From contig NZ_CP157428.1 in the NCBI RefSeq assembly GCF_041021895.1, forward strand, positions 2,790,001-2,854,000: a DNA stretch of 64,000 nucleotides. The letters are read 5' to 3'. This document shows, one piece after another, positions 1 through 9,215 of this stretch. Within the stretch, counting starts at the first letter, position 1. Every line of letters begins with the position of its first letter. Under the pieces are notes generated by a model, which saw only the letters and a list, made by a program, of their open reading frames with translations, made no database searches and had not been told where the DNA came from. Source of the DNA: Acinetobacter sp. XH1741 (GTDB taxonomy: Bacteria; Pseudomonadota; Gammaproteobacteria; Pseudomonadales; Moraxellaceae). A program made the position numbers and the translations under genes.

Positions 1-1023
1 ATTTCCATGTTCTGGATTTTATCTTCCAATAGCTGGATGCAGACACCCCAAGGCTTTGCCATCGAAAACGGTATTATTGTGCCAAAAGACTGGTTGGCTA
101 TTGTTTTTAACCCTTCCTTTCCTTATCGCTTTGCCCATATGGGTGCAGCAGCCTTCTTGGTTTCATCATTATTGGTCGTAGGAACATCTGCGTGGCATTT
201 AGTAAAAGGCCGTCGTGATGAATTGGTAAAAAAATCGTTCTCGATGGGCCTTTGGATGGTACTTGTGACCTCATGTCTACAAGTGGTGATTGGCGATAAT
301 CATGGTTTAAATACTCGTGAACATCAGCCTGCCAAGCTTGCAGCAATGGAAGGTCACTGGGAAACCAATCATAACGAGCCTATGCCACTGTTACTATTTG
401 CAATTCCAGATATGAAAGAAGAGCGAAACCATTTTGAGGTGGGTGTGCCCCACTTAGGCAGCTTAATTTTAACTCACAGTTTAAATGGTCAAGTCACAGG
501 TTTAAAAGATTTCGTACCAGAAGATCGTCCTAACTCAACCATTATTTTCTGGAGCTTCCGTGTAATGGTGGGTCTTGGTGTACTCATGGTCACCTTGTCA
601 CTCATTGCCCTTTGGCTACGTAAACGCGGCAAACTTTATGATACTTCATGGTTCCATAAATTTGCCTTATTAATGGGTCCAGCAGGTTATGTAGCAATGC
701 TTGCAGGCTGGATTACCACAGAAGTAGGCCGTCAACCTTGGGTGGTATATGGCATTCTGCGTACTAAAGATGGGTTATCTCATACTGTATCGGCAGATCA
801 AGTCGGCCTCAGCCTCTTTATTTTTGTAGTGGTATACACCATCGTTTTTGGTAGCGGTATTTACTACACCTTAAAACTCATTAATAAAGGCCCAGCATTC
901 ATCGATACGCCAAATATCGAGTCTGGTGGTGTTGGTCACTTTAAAACACCAATGCGTCCACTTAGTGCCGTCGATGAAAACATTGACAGTAAACAAAACT
1001 CTGGGGAGAACCGTCATGATTGA
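1..1023 (+). CDS. cydA: Cytochrome bd-type quinol oxidase subunit I, C-terminal part (5' end outside window)
   Basis: This is the quinol-oxidising, heme-bearing subunit of a bd-type terminal oxidase in the inner membrane. It reduces O2 to water without pumping protons. The reading frame is open from base 1, so the N-terminus with the first helices lies upstream. About 340 residues are visible, starting just before SNSWMQTPQGF, a conserved subunit I stretch, and including the conserved GRQPWVVYG segment. Several hydrophobic helices are present. The region between the helices looks short, as in the cyanide-insensitive (CioA) branch, and the DUF2474 gene downstream fits that branch. The stop overlaps the cydB start by 8 bases, indicating translational coupling. 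The subunit I call is firm; the CioA subtype is inference. Confidence 0.93.
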   Translation: MSMFWILSSNSWMQTPQGFAIENGIIVPKDWLAIVFNPSFPYRFAHMGAAAFLVSSLLVVGTSAWHLVKGRRDELVKKSFSMGLWMVLVTSCLQVVIGDNHGLNTREHQPAKLAAMEGHWETNHNEPMPLLLFAIPDMKEERNHFEVGVPHLGSLILTHSLNGQVTGLKDFVPEDRPNSTIIFWSFRVMVGLGVLMVTLSLIALWLRKRGKLYDTSWFHKFALLMGPAGYVAMLAGWITTEVGRQPWVVYGILRTKDGLSHTVSADQVGLSLFIFVVVYTIVFGSGIYYTLKLINKGPAFIDTPNIESGGVGHFKTPMRPLSAVDENIDSKQNSGENRHD

Positions 1024-2023
1024 TCTTTCTTTAATATGGGTCGGTATTATCGGTTTAGGTGTCATGATTTATGTGGTCATGGATGGTTTTGACTTAGGAA
1101 TTGGAATCATGTTCCCTTTCATTAAGAACAGCCAAGAACGTGACGTGATGATGAATACCGTCGCCCCTGTCTGGGATGGTAATGAAACTTGGATGGTACT
1201 CGGTGGTGCTGGTCTATATGCAGCCTTTCCACTGGTTTATTCAACAGTTTTATCTGCACTTTACCTGCCTATTATTTTCATGGTGATTGCCCTGATTTTC
1301 CGTGGTGTAGCATTTGAATTCCGCTTTAAAGCTCATCGTACCAAACATCTTTGGGACTTAGCTTTTATTTGGGGTTCTGTTTTAACCAGTTTCTTGCAAG
1401 GGATTATTTTAGGTGCCTATATTCAAGGGATTAAAACCGAAAATGGTATTTTTGCTGGTGGTTCGCTTGATTGGTTATCTCCATTTACGATCTTCACAGG
1501 TATTGGCGTAGTAGCTATGTATGCCACTTTAGGATGTGGATGGCTCATTTTAAAAACTGAAAAGAACTTGCAGCAACGTATGTATGAGCTTATGCCAAAG
1601 CTGATTATTGCACTGCTCGTTATTTTTGGTGCTGTGAGTTTATATACGCCTTTGACTCATCCAGAAATTGCAGATCGCTGGTTCTCTTTACCAAATCTGT
1701 TCTATTTTAGTCCTGTGCCTATCTTGGTCTTATTATTTGTTGGCCTCATTTTATCAGCATGTAAAAAGCAGAATCATGACCTTAAGCCATTTGCATATAC
1801 CTTAGCCCTCGTTTTCCTTGCATTTACTGGTTTTGTGATTAGTTTATGGCCATATATTATTCCACCATCAGTCACCATCTGGCAGGCCGCAGCACCTCAT
1901 TCAAGCCAGATGTTTGCCTTGGTTGGCGCACTTATTCTGATTCCAATTATTATTGCTTACACCATTGTGTCTTACTGGGTATTTAGAGACAAAGTTCGTG
2001 TAGGTGATGAAGGCTATCATTAA
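1016..2023 (+). CDS. cydB: Cytochrome bd-type quinol oxidase subunit II
   Basis: Subunit II is the structural partner of CydA in the membrane oxidase. The ATG at 1016 gives 335 residues starting MIDLSLIWVG. It follows a GGGGAG ribosome-binding sequence and overlaps the end of cydA. A longer frame from 926 has no support. Family features seen are the YVVMDGFDLGIG segment in the first helix, the NTVAPVWDGNETWMVLGG motif, and about eight hydrophobic helices. Length fits the family (about 335-380). It is co-transcribed with cydA and the small gene after it. Confidence 0.95.
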   Translation: MIDLSLIWVGIIGLGVMIYVVMDGFDLGIGIMFPFIKNSQERDVMMNTVAPVWDGNETWMVLGGAGLYAAFPLVYSTVLSALYLPIIFMVIALIFRGVAFEFRFKAHRTKHLWDLAFIWGSVLTSFLQGIILGAYIQGIKTENGIFAGGSLDWLSPFTIFTGIGVVAMYATLGCGWLILKTEKNLQQRMYELMPKLIIALLVIFGAVSLYTPLTHPEIADRWFSLPNLFYFSPVPILVLLFVGLILSACKKQNHDLKPFAYTLALVFLAFTGFVISLWPYIIPPSVTIWQAAAPHSSQMFALVGALILIPIIIAYTIVSYWVFRDKVRVGDEGYH

Positions 2024-2037
2024 GTATGGAGGGTTTC

Positions 2038-2172
2038 ATGAAAAAGTCATCCGTTAAACTTAATCAAACCCAATGGTTTATTCTGTTATGGCTTGGTGGT
2101 TTTTTTGCCTTAGCTGTAATAGCGGGTTTGTTTAAAGTGATATTGATGTATGCAGCCCCTTACTTAAAGTAA
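2038..2172 (+). CDS. DUF2474-family small membrane protein, third gene of the bd-oxidase operon
   Basis: This 44-residue protein starts 14 bases after the cydB stop, behind a GGAGGG ribosome-binding sequence. It has a short basic N-terminus (MKKSSVKLNQTQW) and one transmembrane helix with the segment LLWLGGFFALAVIAG. Small single-helix proteins of the DUF2474 type are known directly downstream of CioAB-like oxidases and are the counterpart of CydX, which stabilises CydAB. A role as small oxidase subunit is inferred from position and shape. It ends just before a strong terminator. Confidence 0.8.
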   Translation: MKKSSVKLNQTQWFILLWLGGFFALAVIAGLFKVILMYAAPYLK

Positions 2173-2191
2173 AACCATTATCTTGATATAC

Positions 2192-2227
2192 AAATGCCGT
2201 TTGTAGATTCTGCAAACGGCATTTATT
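2192..2227 (+). terminator. Rho-independent terminator of the cyd operon
   Basis: A perfect 12-bp inverted repeat (AAATGCCGTTTG / CAAACGGCATTT) with a 9-base loop is followed by a short T-rich tail. It lies 20 bases after the DUF2474 stop. Confidence 0.85.
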
Positions 2228-2273
2228 ATTGATTCAGTGCATCTTTTATTTTTTTATTTCGCGCAGCTCCTAC

Positions 2274-3692
2274 ATGTATAAATCAGAACAACTCGCCCAT
2301 AGCATTCGCCAACTCATTGAAAGCGGCACTTTAAATGCACATGAAAAATTACCTTCGTTAAGAGATCAGGTACAACGCTCTGGTTTTAGTTTAATGACCG
2401 TGATGAATGCTTATCAAGAGCTTGAATCACAAGGTCTGATCTATTCAAAAGAAAAATCAGGATATTTCGTTGCGGAGCAAATTGCGCTTAAACCATTAGA
2501 ACAATATTCAGCCGTTTCACTGAACTCTAAAATTGAAATTAATTCATTAGTTTTTAAATATCTTAAATCGATTCAACATGAATCTATTGTACCTTTTGGT
2601 TCAGCTTTTCCAGATAGTCAGCTTTTAACTGCGCCTAAACTTATTCAAATTATGGGACAACTTGCACGGCAAAGACAAAGCTATAACCAAACAGCAAGCT
2701 TACCTCCCGGTAATTTATCCTTAAGAAAACTGATCGCTCAGCGCTACTGTATGCAAGGCATACAGACCGACCCAGATGACATTGTCATTACATCAGGCGG
2801 GCTAGATGCACTAAACCTTTCCCTGCAGGCGGTTGCTCAGCCCGGCGATTATATTTTATTACAGCAAACTGTGTTTTATGGTGCTTGGCAAGCCGCTGAA
2901 CGGTTAGGCCTTAAAGTGATTACCATTCCTGAACATCCTCAACATGGTTTTGACTTAGACGCTTTTGAACAGGTGATTAATACTTACCCCATCAAAGTAT
3001 GTTGGCTCATGCTAAACGCGCATAACCCGATTGGCTTTACAGTAAGCGATGACATTAAATATAAAATTGCCAAGTTGCTTCACGAACACCAAATTTATTT
3101 GATTGAAGACGATGTATATGAAGAGCTTTTTTATGGCGGCCAAAAACCACTTTCAATGAAGTATTTTGACCAACAAAATCTGGTGCTTCACTGCTCTTCT
3201 TTTTCTAAAACATTAGGTGCAGGTTTTCGAGTCGGTTGGGTCTATGCAGGTAAATTTTCAGACCATATTCAGCACTTACAGCTTATGAGTACGATTTCCG
3301 TCAATGCACTCATTCAAAATGCACTCGTTGAATTTTTATCGCATCATCATTATGAAAAACACTTACGTACCCTTAGACTTTCACTTGAACGTTATAAAAA
3401 GCAGTTTTATCGTTATTTGAAACAGCATCTGCCAGCATCTTGTGAAGTGTATTACTACCCAAGTGGTTACTTTCTTTGGGTTAAATTGCCAAATAGTTTA
3501 GATAGTATGCAAATCCATGAAGAGCTCATCCAACAAGACATTGGTGTTGCCCCAAGTCCACTATTTAGTGTTTTACCCACACAGCAGCATTATTTGAGAA
3601 TTAATTGTTCTTTTGAATGGAACACTAAAATTCAAAGTGCATTAGATCAAGTGATTAAAACCATTAAACAAAGGGTTAAATCAAATCCTTAA
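2274..3692 (+). CDS. MocR-type regulator: GntR winged helix fused to a PLP aminotransferase-like domain
   Basis: This is a cytoplasmic transcription regulator of the GntR/MocR family. Residues about 1-70 form the winged helix (LPSLRDQVQRSGFSLMTVMNAYQELESQG). The remainder, about 390 residues, has the fold of class I/II aminotransferases, with a likely PLP lysine in SSFSKTLGAGFRVGW. Such proteins usually sense an amine or vitamin B6 compound rather than catalyse transamination. The start was placed at the ATG at 2274, where the winged helix begins; an upstream TTG frame from 2229 runs into the terminator. No divergent or co-directional partner identifies the target, so the regulated gene is unknown. 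Confidence 0.85.
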   Translation: MYKSEQLAHSIRQLIESGTLNAHEKLPSLRDQVQRSGFSLMTVMNAYQELESQGLIYSKEKSGYFVAEQIALKPLEQYSAVSLNSKIEINSLVFKYLKSIQHESIVPFGSAFPDSQLLTAPKLIQIMGQLARQRQSYNQTASLPPGNLSLRKLIAQRYCMQGIQTDPDDIVITSGGLDALNLSLQAVAQPGDYILLQQTVFYGAWQAAERLGLKVITIPEHPQHGFDLDAFEQVINTYPIKVCWLMLNAHNPIGFTVSDDIKYKIAKLLHEHQIYLIEDDVYEELFYGGQKPLSMKYFDQQNLVLHCSSFSKTLGAGFRVGWVYAGKFSDHIQHLQLMSTISVNALIQNALVEFLSHHHYEKHLRTLRLSLERYKKQFYRYLKQHLPASCEVYYYPSGYFLWVKLPNSLDSMQIHEELIQQDIGVAPSPLFSVLPTQQHYLRINCSFEWNTKIQSALDQVIKTIKQRVKSNP

Positions 3693-3793
3693 AAGAGCTA
3701 CTTCGACCTAAGCACAATTTTATAATGGTTGTTTTATGCTAACTTTATAGTTCAAATCTATAGTATTAAGGGAAATAGGTTCAAAGGATTAAT

Positions 3794-4711
3794 ATGGAAA
3801 TTGATGAAGAACTCACCCTTAAAAAAATACAGATTTTTTTGGCTTTCATGCGCTGTGGAAATTTGTCTAAAACAGCTACAGAAATGCAGCTGAGTAATGT
3901 CAGTGTTCATAAGGCACTGCATTCTTTGGAAAGTGCCCTACGTTGTCCGCTATTTAAAAATGAAGGCCGTAACCTGATTCCTTTAAAAAGTGCTTATGTG
4001 TTTGAAGAACGGGCGCAAAAAATCGTACAAGACATTTTTATCACCGTAAATAAAACCAGAGAAGCCGCAGGTTTCGCAGCCAAGGTTTTACATTTGGGGT
4101 CTCTTTATTCTTTGACGGTAAATACAATTCCAAATGTGATTAGCGGTCTTAAACTCAGACGTAGTGAGCTTGATATTCAATTATTACTCAGTTCAAATCA
4201 GGACTTGGTGAAAAAGCTTAAAGCAACAGAGCTTGATGCCATTATCGTGGCTTTAAACGAAACCACTCAAGATGATGATTTTGAAATTTTGCCGATGTTT
4301 TCAGATGACATTTTTCTGGCAGTCAATAAAGATTCAAAATATGCTGACTTTAAAGACATTGATTTAAGCCTTTTAAAAGAAGAAACTTTTTTAACTTTAA
4401 CTAAGGGTTTTGCAACTCATAACGACAGTGACATCATTTTTAAAAAAGCGGGTTTTTCACCTAAAGTTGCTTTGCAGGTCAATGATATTTTTACCCTCAT
4501 TAGTATGGTCAGCTCTGGCGTCGGTTTCGCACTATTACCCGGTCGTATTTCTGCGGTTTATGAAAGTTCAGTTAAACTTATTCCGCTTAAACAGCAATAC
4601 CACATGCAACAAGAAATCGGTCTGGTCTTTTTAAAAAGTAAAGAGCGCGACCCGAATTTACTTGCTCTGATTGCTGAATGTCGAATGTTTGCCTCTAATT
4701 TTAAGAAATAA
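3794..4711 (+). CDS. mdcR: LysR-family regulator, probable malonate utilisation regulator MdcR
   Basis: This 305-residue LysR-type protein has an N-terminal winged helix (FLAFMRCGNLSKTATEMQLSNVSVHKALHSLE) and a C-terminal effector-binding domain. It converges on the malonate operon: its stop at 4711 is 57 bases from the end of madM, with one hairpin between them. LysR proteins named MdcR control mdc operons in other bacteria, and the position supports that role here. The name is therefore inference from context plus family. A LysR-type palindrome upstream of mdcA (12157-12175) is a plausible target. Confidence 0.78.
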   Translation: MEIDEELTLKKIQIFLAFMRCGNLSKTATEMQLSNVSVHKALHSLESALRCPLFKNEGRNLIPLKSAYVFEERAQKIVQDIFITVNKTREAAGFAAKVLHLGSLYSLTVNTIPNVISGLKLRRSELDIQLLLSSNQDLVKKLKATELDAIIVALNETTQDDDFEILPMFSDDIFLAVNKDSKYADFKDIDLSLLKEETFLTLTKGFATHNDSDIIFKKAGFSPKVALQVNDIFTLISMVSSGVGFALLPGRISAVYESSVKLIPLKQQYHMQQEIGLVFLKSKERDPNLLALIAECRMFASNFKK

Positions 4712-4715
4712 AAAT

Positions 4716-4750
4716 AAGGGCCGTTGTTTTGCTAACAACAGCCCTTTTGT
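4716..4750. terminator. Bidirectional terminator between mdcR and madM
   Basis: Inverted repeat AAGGGCCGTTGTT / AACAACAGCCCTT (one internal mismatch) with a 5-base loop. T runs follow on the plus strand and A runs precede, so it can stop both converging transcripts. Confidence 0.82.
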
Positions 4751-4768
4751 TTAAGCACTATATGCCTA

Positions 4769-5533
4769 TTAACCCACCAAAGCTTTAACCGCGAAGAACA
4801 AAACAGTCGGTCCCATTAAGCAACCAAGACCTGTATGGAACGTTGCTGTAAGTGCACCGTAAGGCACTAAACGGCGATCTGTCGCTGCTAAACCAGCCGA
4901 TACACCACTTACAGTTCCTGCTAAACCACCAAAAATCATGGCAGAACGTGGATTGTCTAATCCCATAAATTTTGCGGTGAGCGGCGTTGACACCATTACA
5001 CAAATTGCTTTCACTAAGCCCGTTGCAATTGAGAGCGCCATAACTTCAGAACTCGCACCAATTGCAGCCCCCGTCACTGGCCCCACAATGTAGGTCACAG
5101 CACCCGCACCAATTGTGGTAATACTTACCGCATCACGGTAGCCAAAAATCCATGCAAACATACAACCGACAATAAATGGCAAAATGGTCCCGAGAAATAA
5201 AGAGAAGGCGCCAATAAATCCGGCTTTTTTCGCCTCAGTTGCTTGTACTTCAAATGCTGTTGCTACAATGGTAAAGTCACGAAGCATTGCACCGCCCATA
5301 AGCCCTACACCTGTAAAGAGTGCAAGGTCGGTCAAGCCTTTTTCACCGCCAGTCATTTTTCCGCCACACCATGCCAAAATCAAACCAATCACAATCGCAA
5401 TTGCTGAAGCATGCACACGTCCATTGGTTAAATATTTAGATAGCTTAGTCGACAGCCACATAATTAGGGCAATTAAGGCGAAAGCTGTAATTAAACCTAA
5501 ATGGGTTAAGTCTTTTAATAATAATTCAACCAT
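4769..5533 (-). CDS. madM: Malonate transporter subunit MadM
   Basis: This is the larger subunit of the two-component MadLM malonate carrier, thought to be a Na+-malonate symporter in the inner membrane. The 254-residue protein is almost entirely hydrophobic helices with many glycines. The start was placed at the ATG at 5533 because GGAGGTAAAG lies just upstream; a longer start at 5548 would bypass this site. It overlaps the end of madL by 8 bases. It is the last gene of the nine-gene operon and supplies malonate to the decarboxylase. Confidence 0.9.
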   Translation of the reverse strand: MVELLLKDLTHLGLITAFALIALIMWLSTKLSKYLTNGRVHASAIAIVIGLILAWCGGKMTGGEKGLTDLALFTGVGLMGGAMLRDFTIVATAFEVQATEAKKAGFIGAFSLFLGTILPFIVGCMFAWIFGYRDAVSITTIGAGAVTYIVGPVTGAAIGASSEVMALSIATGLVKAICVMVSTPLTAKFMGLDNPRSAMIFGGLAGTVSGVSAGLAATDRRLVPYGALTATFHTGLGCLMGPTVLFFAVKALVG

Positions 5534-5942
5534 GAACTTTACCTCCAATGCGGTTTAATGTGGTGTCCTCTTCTTTAGGTAAAGGGCTGGCTTTGTTATA
5601 ACGACTTAAACCGGCAATAGTGAGTGTACAAACTGCAACTGATACTACAGCAGCAAACAGTGCCATATGACCACTAGATAAAGCGGCAACTACATTTTGT
5701 TGTGCTGCCATGGCAACAACAACCGGAATATACATGGTGCCCCAGAATGAAACGCCTTTTTCGGTTTCAACTGTCATGACACCGCGTTTTTCCATCCATA
5801 ACCGTATGCAAATGAGTAAAATCATGGCGATACCCACGCCACCAACGTTGGACTTTACACCCAATAAAACGCCCAACAAATCGCCGACAATAACACCCAC
5901 CAAGGTGCAAAGTGCGAGTAAACCAACTCCATATATAATCAT
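5526..5942 (-). CDS. madL: Malonate transporter subunit MadL
   Basis: This is the small subunit of the MadLM malonate carrier: 138 residues with about four hydrophobic helices (VGLLALCTLVGVIVGDLLGVLLG at the start and further segments). The start ATG follows a GAGGG site. It lies 56 bases after mdcH and overlaps madM, so the two carrier genes are probably translated together. Confidence 0.9.
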   Translation of the reverse strand: MIIYGVGLLALCTLVGVIVGDLLGVLLGVKSNVGGVGIAMILLICIRLWMEKRGVMTVETEKGVSFWGTMYIPVVVAMAAQQNVVAALSSGHMALFAAVVSVAVCTLTIAGLSRYNKASPLPKEEDTTLNRIGGKVHG

Positions 5943-5998
5943 GACAATCCCTCATATCCTTGGATCATTTATGCTTTTGTAAATCAGATTCAAAAAGA

Positions 5999-6928
5999 TC
6001 AATAATTCTGATGTTCTTTTTGCATCGCAATCTGAATGCTGTCTATACGTGTCCCTTGAAATGACAACACGGTTCCTTCTTTAAATGTTCGGCGTGCAAG
6101 TGTAGTTAGTACCGTTCCTGGTAAAGCTTCTATCTGTAACCTTACACCTCGCTCCCATGCAGCTTGGATGGTACTTTCCCAATCTACAGTTCGACTCATA
6201 TTAAAAGCCAAGTCATCACCAATCTGTTCTGGCCTTCCAAGCGCACGAGCCGTTGTACCACTTAAATAACGTATTTTAGGCTGCTTTAAAGTCACTCCCT
6301 CCATAGACGCTGCAAGTTGCGTTGCTTGCTGACTTAATAACTCACAGTGCGATGGCACCGATACATCTAATTTTTTTGCCACCACGCCTTGTTGTTTTGC
6401 TAAAACCGCAACTTGGTTCATGGCTTCAAAACTTCCTGAAATAACGATCTGGTTATGTGCATTAATATTTGCGACAAAAACCTGTGGCGTTATTTCATTA
6501 ATTTGTTTCACCCATCCTTCGACAGTTGCACGGTCTGCACCAATTAGGGCCGTCATGCCATAGCCAGTGGGGTAAGCGTTTTGCATGAGTTCACCCCGAT
6601 AGGCAACTAAACGAATAGCATCTTCATAGTTTAAAACGCCTGCTACAACCGCAGCCGACCATGCACCAATCGATAAACCCGCTACATAATCAGGTGTTAA
6701 GTTTTCAGCCGTTAATAGGGCTGAACTCACCACACCTGAAATCAGTAAACAAAGCTGTACTGCACGTGTCGATTGCAATGCAGCCGAACTGTCCAGCATC
6801 AAGACATCTTCTTTGAGTGCATCCGATGCACGCTCAAGGTATTCTTTCACCAGAGCGGTTTGTGGCAAGTCGTGCAACATATTGCTTCGTTGCACACCTT
6901 GTCCCGGATATACCCAAATTGAAGCCAT
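5999..6928 (-). CDS. mdcH: Malonate decarboxylase epsilon subunit, malonyl-CoA:ACP transacylase
   Basis: MdcH loads malonyl groups from malonyl-CoA onto the special prosthetic group of the acyl carrier protein MdcC, priming the decarboxylation cycle. The 309-residue protein shows the FabD-type fold: an N-terminal PGQG (VYPGQGVQRSNM), the nucleophile elbow GLSIGAWSA with its serine, and the conserved SVPSHCELL histidine region. It follows mdcG after 12 bases and precedes madL. Confidence 0.92.
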   Translation of the reverse strand: MASIWVYPGQGVQRSNMLHDLPQTALVKEYLERASDALKEDVLMLDSSAALQSTRAVQLCLLISGVVSSALLTAENLTPDYVAGLSIGAWSAAVVAGVLNYEDAIRLVAYRGELMQNAYPTGYGMTALIGADRATVEGWVKQINEITPQVFVANINAHNQIVISGSFEAMNQVAVLAKQQGVVAKKLDVSVPSHCELLSQQATQLAASMEGVTLKQPKIRYLSGTTARALGRPEQIGDDLAFNMSRTVDWESTIQAAWERGVRLQIEALPGTVLTTLARRTFKEGTVLSFQGTRIDSIQIAMQKEHQNY

Positions 6929-6940
6929 ACTATCTATTCC

Positions 6941-7543
6941 CTAATTCCATGGGTTTTCTACTAAAACAGCACCGTCCGGACGTTTCAATAGAACTTTTCC
7001 ACTATTTCTGGCCCATTCTTTTAACGCCAACCCACCTTGTGGAAGTTGTAGTTGTATATCCACATTCAGCCCTGCTTGCTGAAAATTTTCGAGTAACTCA
7101 ATCGCCTGCTTTTTGGCAAAAGGCTGTTCGGCTCGAATCAACAAATCTATGTCACTTTGCTGAGTGACTGCTTTAACGCCCGTTGCCAGTTCAAACCCGA
7201 AACTTCCTGTATATCCCCAACATCCTGAAAAGTTTTTCATAATGCTGGAAATGGTCTGTAAACGTTCTGCCAAGTGTGCAAACTGCTGTGTATCTACATG
7301 GGTCAGCGCTTCGGGTTTAAGCTGTTTGCTAATCGCAGATCGTGGCATTTGCGCTGCATATCGTTGATAGCGAAATTGCCCTCTTATACCCACAGCCACC
7401 TGATCTACAGGAGTAATTGCCCGTCGAACCACAACAGGATCACCTCGTAGCAGAACCTCTTTCACCCAAAGCGGAGCATCATTGGCCAAGCAATCGACCG
7501 TCATGCCCCACAGTAAATCATGGGCTTCAAGCTCAAGTTTCAT
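6941..7543 (-). CDS. mdcG: Malonate decarboxylase holo-ACP synthase (phosphoribosyl-dephospho-CoA transferase)
   Basis: MdcG transfers the 2'-(5''-triphosphoribosyl)-3'-dephospho-CoA group made by MdcB onto the serine of MdcC. The nucleotidyltransferase-like core is visible in the stretch QQSDIDLLIRAEQ, where the paired aspartates should bind metal. The ATG at 7543 forms an ATGA overlap with the mdcE stop; another ATG two codons upstream (7549) is possible. About 200 residues, as usual for the family. Confidence 0.9.
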   Translation of the reverse strand: MKLELEAHDLLWGMTVDCLANDAPLWVKEVLLRGDPVVVRRAITPVDQVAVGIRGQFRYQRYAAQMPRSAISKQLKPEALTHVDTQQFAHLAERLQTISSIMKNFSGCWGYTGSFGFELATGVKAVTQQSDIDLLIRAEQPFAKKQAIELLENFQQAGLNVDIQLQLPQGGLALKEWARNSGKVLLKRPDGAVLVENPWN

Positions 7544-8367
7544 GACCATTGCTCACGCAATAATTCACGGACCTTTTTAGACATCTGACGGTTTTGGCCG
7601 TGAAGTCTTTGTTCCAATCCTTTCGATTGCTCAGCATGAATCTCTTTAAATGCTTGTATAATTGCCTGCTTAACTAACGAAAGATCATGGTTTGTCGGTT
7701 GTTCAGGGTTTTCAACAGATAACAGTTCAGATAACAAACCCAGCGTGGCATAACTTTCAATGTCATAAGCCATTGGAGGAATGCTTGATGCCAATTGCTC
7801 TAACTCATCAACCGAGCGCAAGGTAACGCGTGCAGCAGATTCTTTACCCATCGCATGCACCATAACACCTGAATCTTTTAAGGCAATAATACGATTGGCT
7901 TGGTATCCATGCGCCAAGAAAGCACCCGACATCGACTTACCAACCAATAAACTGAGAATAGGATGACCTGCCAGTCTGGCTCTGGCATAGCTATCTACTG
8001 CACCCGCTAAAGCCTGATGGATACCTAATAATTCTTCACGGCGCCCATAGGCCTGACTTGGAACATCAACCAAACATAAAATAGCGCGTTTAATTTCAGC
8101 CTGTGCATCGGCTTGAATCACGTCATCAACTGCTTTTGCTAAACTCCAACCTTCCAAGAGTCCAACTTCACCTTGTCTCGCCCGAGGGAACAAATTATTA
8201 CTGTCTTGGACAACTGCAATCACACGTACCGCTTGCTGATCGACTTGACCATCAGCCACCCAAACAGAAGCTGGAAAACCTTCAACTGTCTTAAAGCCTT
8301 GCGTGAGTGATTTAAACCAATGTGCACCACGTGTAGATGCTTTTAATGTATCAACGGCGATATTCAT
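7540..8367 (-). CDS. mdcE: Malonate decarboxylase gamma subunit
   Basis: The gamma subunit works with MdcD as the decarboxylase that removes CO2 from malonyl-S-ACP, giving acetyl-S-ACP. The 275-residue protein has a crotonase/carboxyltransferase-like core, with glycine-rich segments such as LLVGKSMSGAFLAHGYQANRI. It overlaps mdcD by 4 bases at its start and mdcG by 4 bases at its end. Both overlaps are ATGA-type junctions, typical of coupled subunits. Confidence 0.92.
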   Translation of the reverse strand: MNIAVDTLKASTRGAHWFKSLTQGFKTVEGFPASVWVADGQVDQQAVRVIAVVQDSNNLFPRARQGEVGLLEGWSLAKAVDDVIQADAQAEIKRAILCLVDVPSQAYGRREELLGIHQALAGAVDSYARARLAGHPILSLLVGKSMSGAFLAHGYQANRIIALKDSGVMVHAMGKESAARVTLRSVDELEQLASSIPPMAYDIESYATLGLLSELLSVENPEQPTNHDLSLVKQAIIQAFKEIHAEQSKGLEQRLHGQNRQMSKKVRELLREQWS

Positions 8368-9215
8368 GCTTGCTCTCCTTGATACAAAGCGTGAACCTGT
8401 GCTGGGGTAATCTGCTCGGCAGTATCGACTTGTTGTAGCTTTTCTAAATAGAATGAGTAATTTGAACTACGATGCTGATGAGGTACGCCTTGGACTAAAT
8501 AATCGATGACTTGCTGACGAATTTTCTGGCGATCATCGTCTACATAAGCATCTGCCAAGCCACTAGTGAAGCGCTGATTACCACCAGTAATACTCCATAT
8601 AAATGGGCGATCTTTGGCGTTATATTCTTGTACACCGGCTTCTTGTTCGATCACTTGCGGGCCATTTAGGCCTAAACGTCCTTCTTGTGTCATTACAATA
8701 TAGCTACATAGTCCAGCTGCAATTGACATTCCACCGAAGCACCCTACGCTGCCTGCAACAACAGCAATCACAGGCTGATACTGACGTAAGTTCACAATTG
8801 CAGCCTGAATTTCAGCAATGGCTGCCAAGCCCAGATTTGCTTCTTGTAAGCGAACACCACCCGTTTCCAACAATAAAATTGCCGCTGTTGGAATACCTTT
8901 TAGATTGTCTTCAACTGCAAGTTCTAAGGCACCCGCAATTTTGGCACCGCCCACCTCGCCTAAACTTCCGCCTTGAAATAAGCCTTCAATAGAAATTAGA
9001 ACTACTGAGCGTTCTTGAATAGTTCCCTTTGCAATCACCACACCATCATCGGCTTGCGGCACAATATTCTGCTTAACGAGCCAAGGCGACATAACACGCG
9101 CAAATGGGTCGAGTAACTCTCGAAACGTCCCTTCATCTAATAACGCTTTGGCACGCTCTCTTGCACTGAACTCAATAAAATCTTGTTTATTTAACAAGCT
9201 CTCGATATCAGTCAT
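8364..9215 (-). CDS. mdcD: Malonate decarboxylase beta subunit
   Basis: The beta subunit of the malonyl-S-ACP decarboxylase resembles the carboxyltransferase subunit of biotin carboxylases. Seen are LLLETGGVRLQEANLGLAAI and VVAGSVGCFGGMSIAAGLC, which form oxyanion-hole loops in this family. The start was set at the ATG at 9215 because AGGAG lies 7 bases upstream; a TTG two codons earlier is unlikely. It overlaps mdcC by 8 bases and mdcE by 4. Length is 283 residues. Confidence 0.92.
   Translation of the reverse strand: MTDIESLLNKQDFIEFSARERAKALLDEGTFRELLDPFARVMSPWLVKQNIVPQADDGVVIAKGTIQERSVVLISIEGLFQGGSLGEVGGAKIAGALELAVEDNLKGIPTAAILLLETGGVRLQEANLGLAAIAEIQAAIVNLRQYQPVIAVVAGSVGCFGGMSIAAGLCSYIVMTQEGRLGLNGPQVIEQEAGVQEYNAKDRPFIWSITGGNQRFTSGLADAYVDDDRQKIRQQVIDYLVQGVPHQHRSSNYSFYLEKLQQVDTAEQITPAQVHALYQGEQA

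Noticed and set aside
2229..2273. TTG-initiated extension of the MocR gene
   Set aside because: It would start just at the end of the cyd terminator and adds residues before the winged helix that have no family match.
5184..5982. Forward-strand frames over madLM (5184-5558 and 5710-5982)
   Set aside because: Antisense shadows of membrane protein genes; their products have no domain and no ribosome sites.
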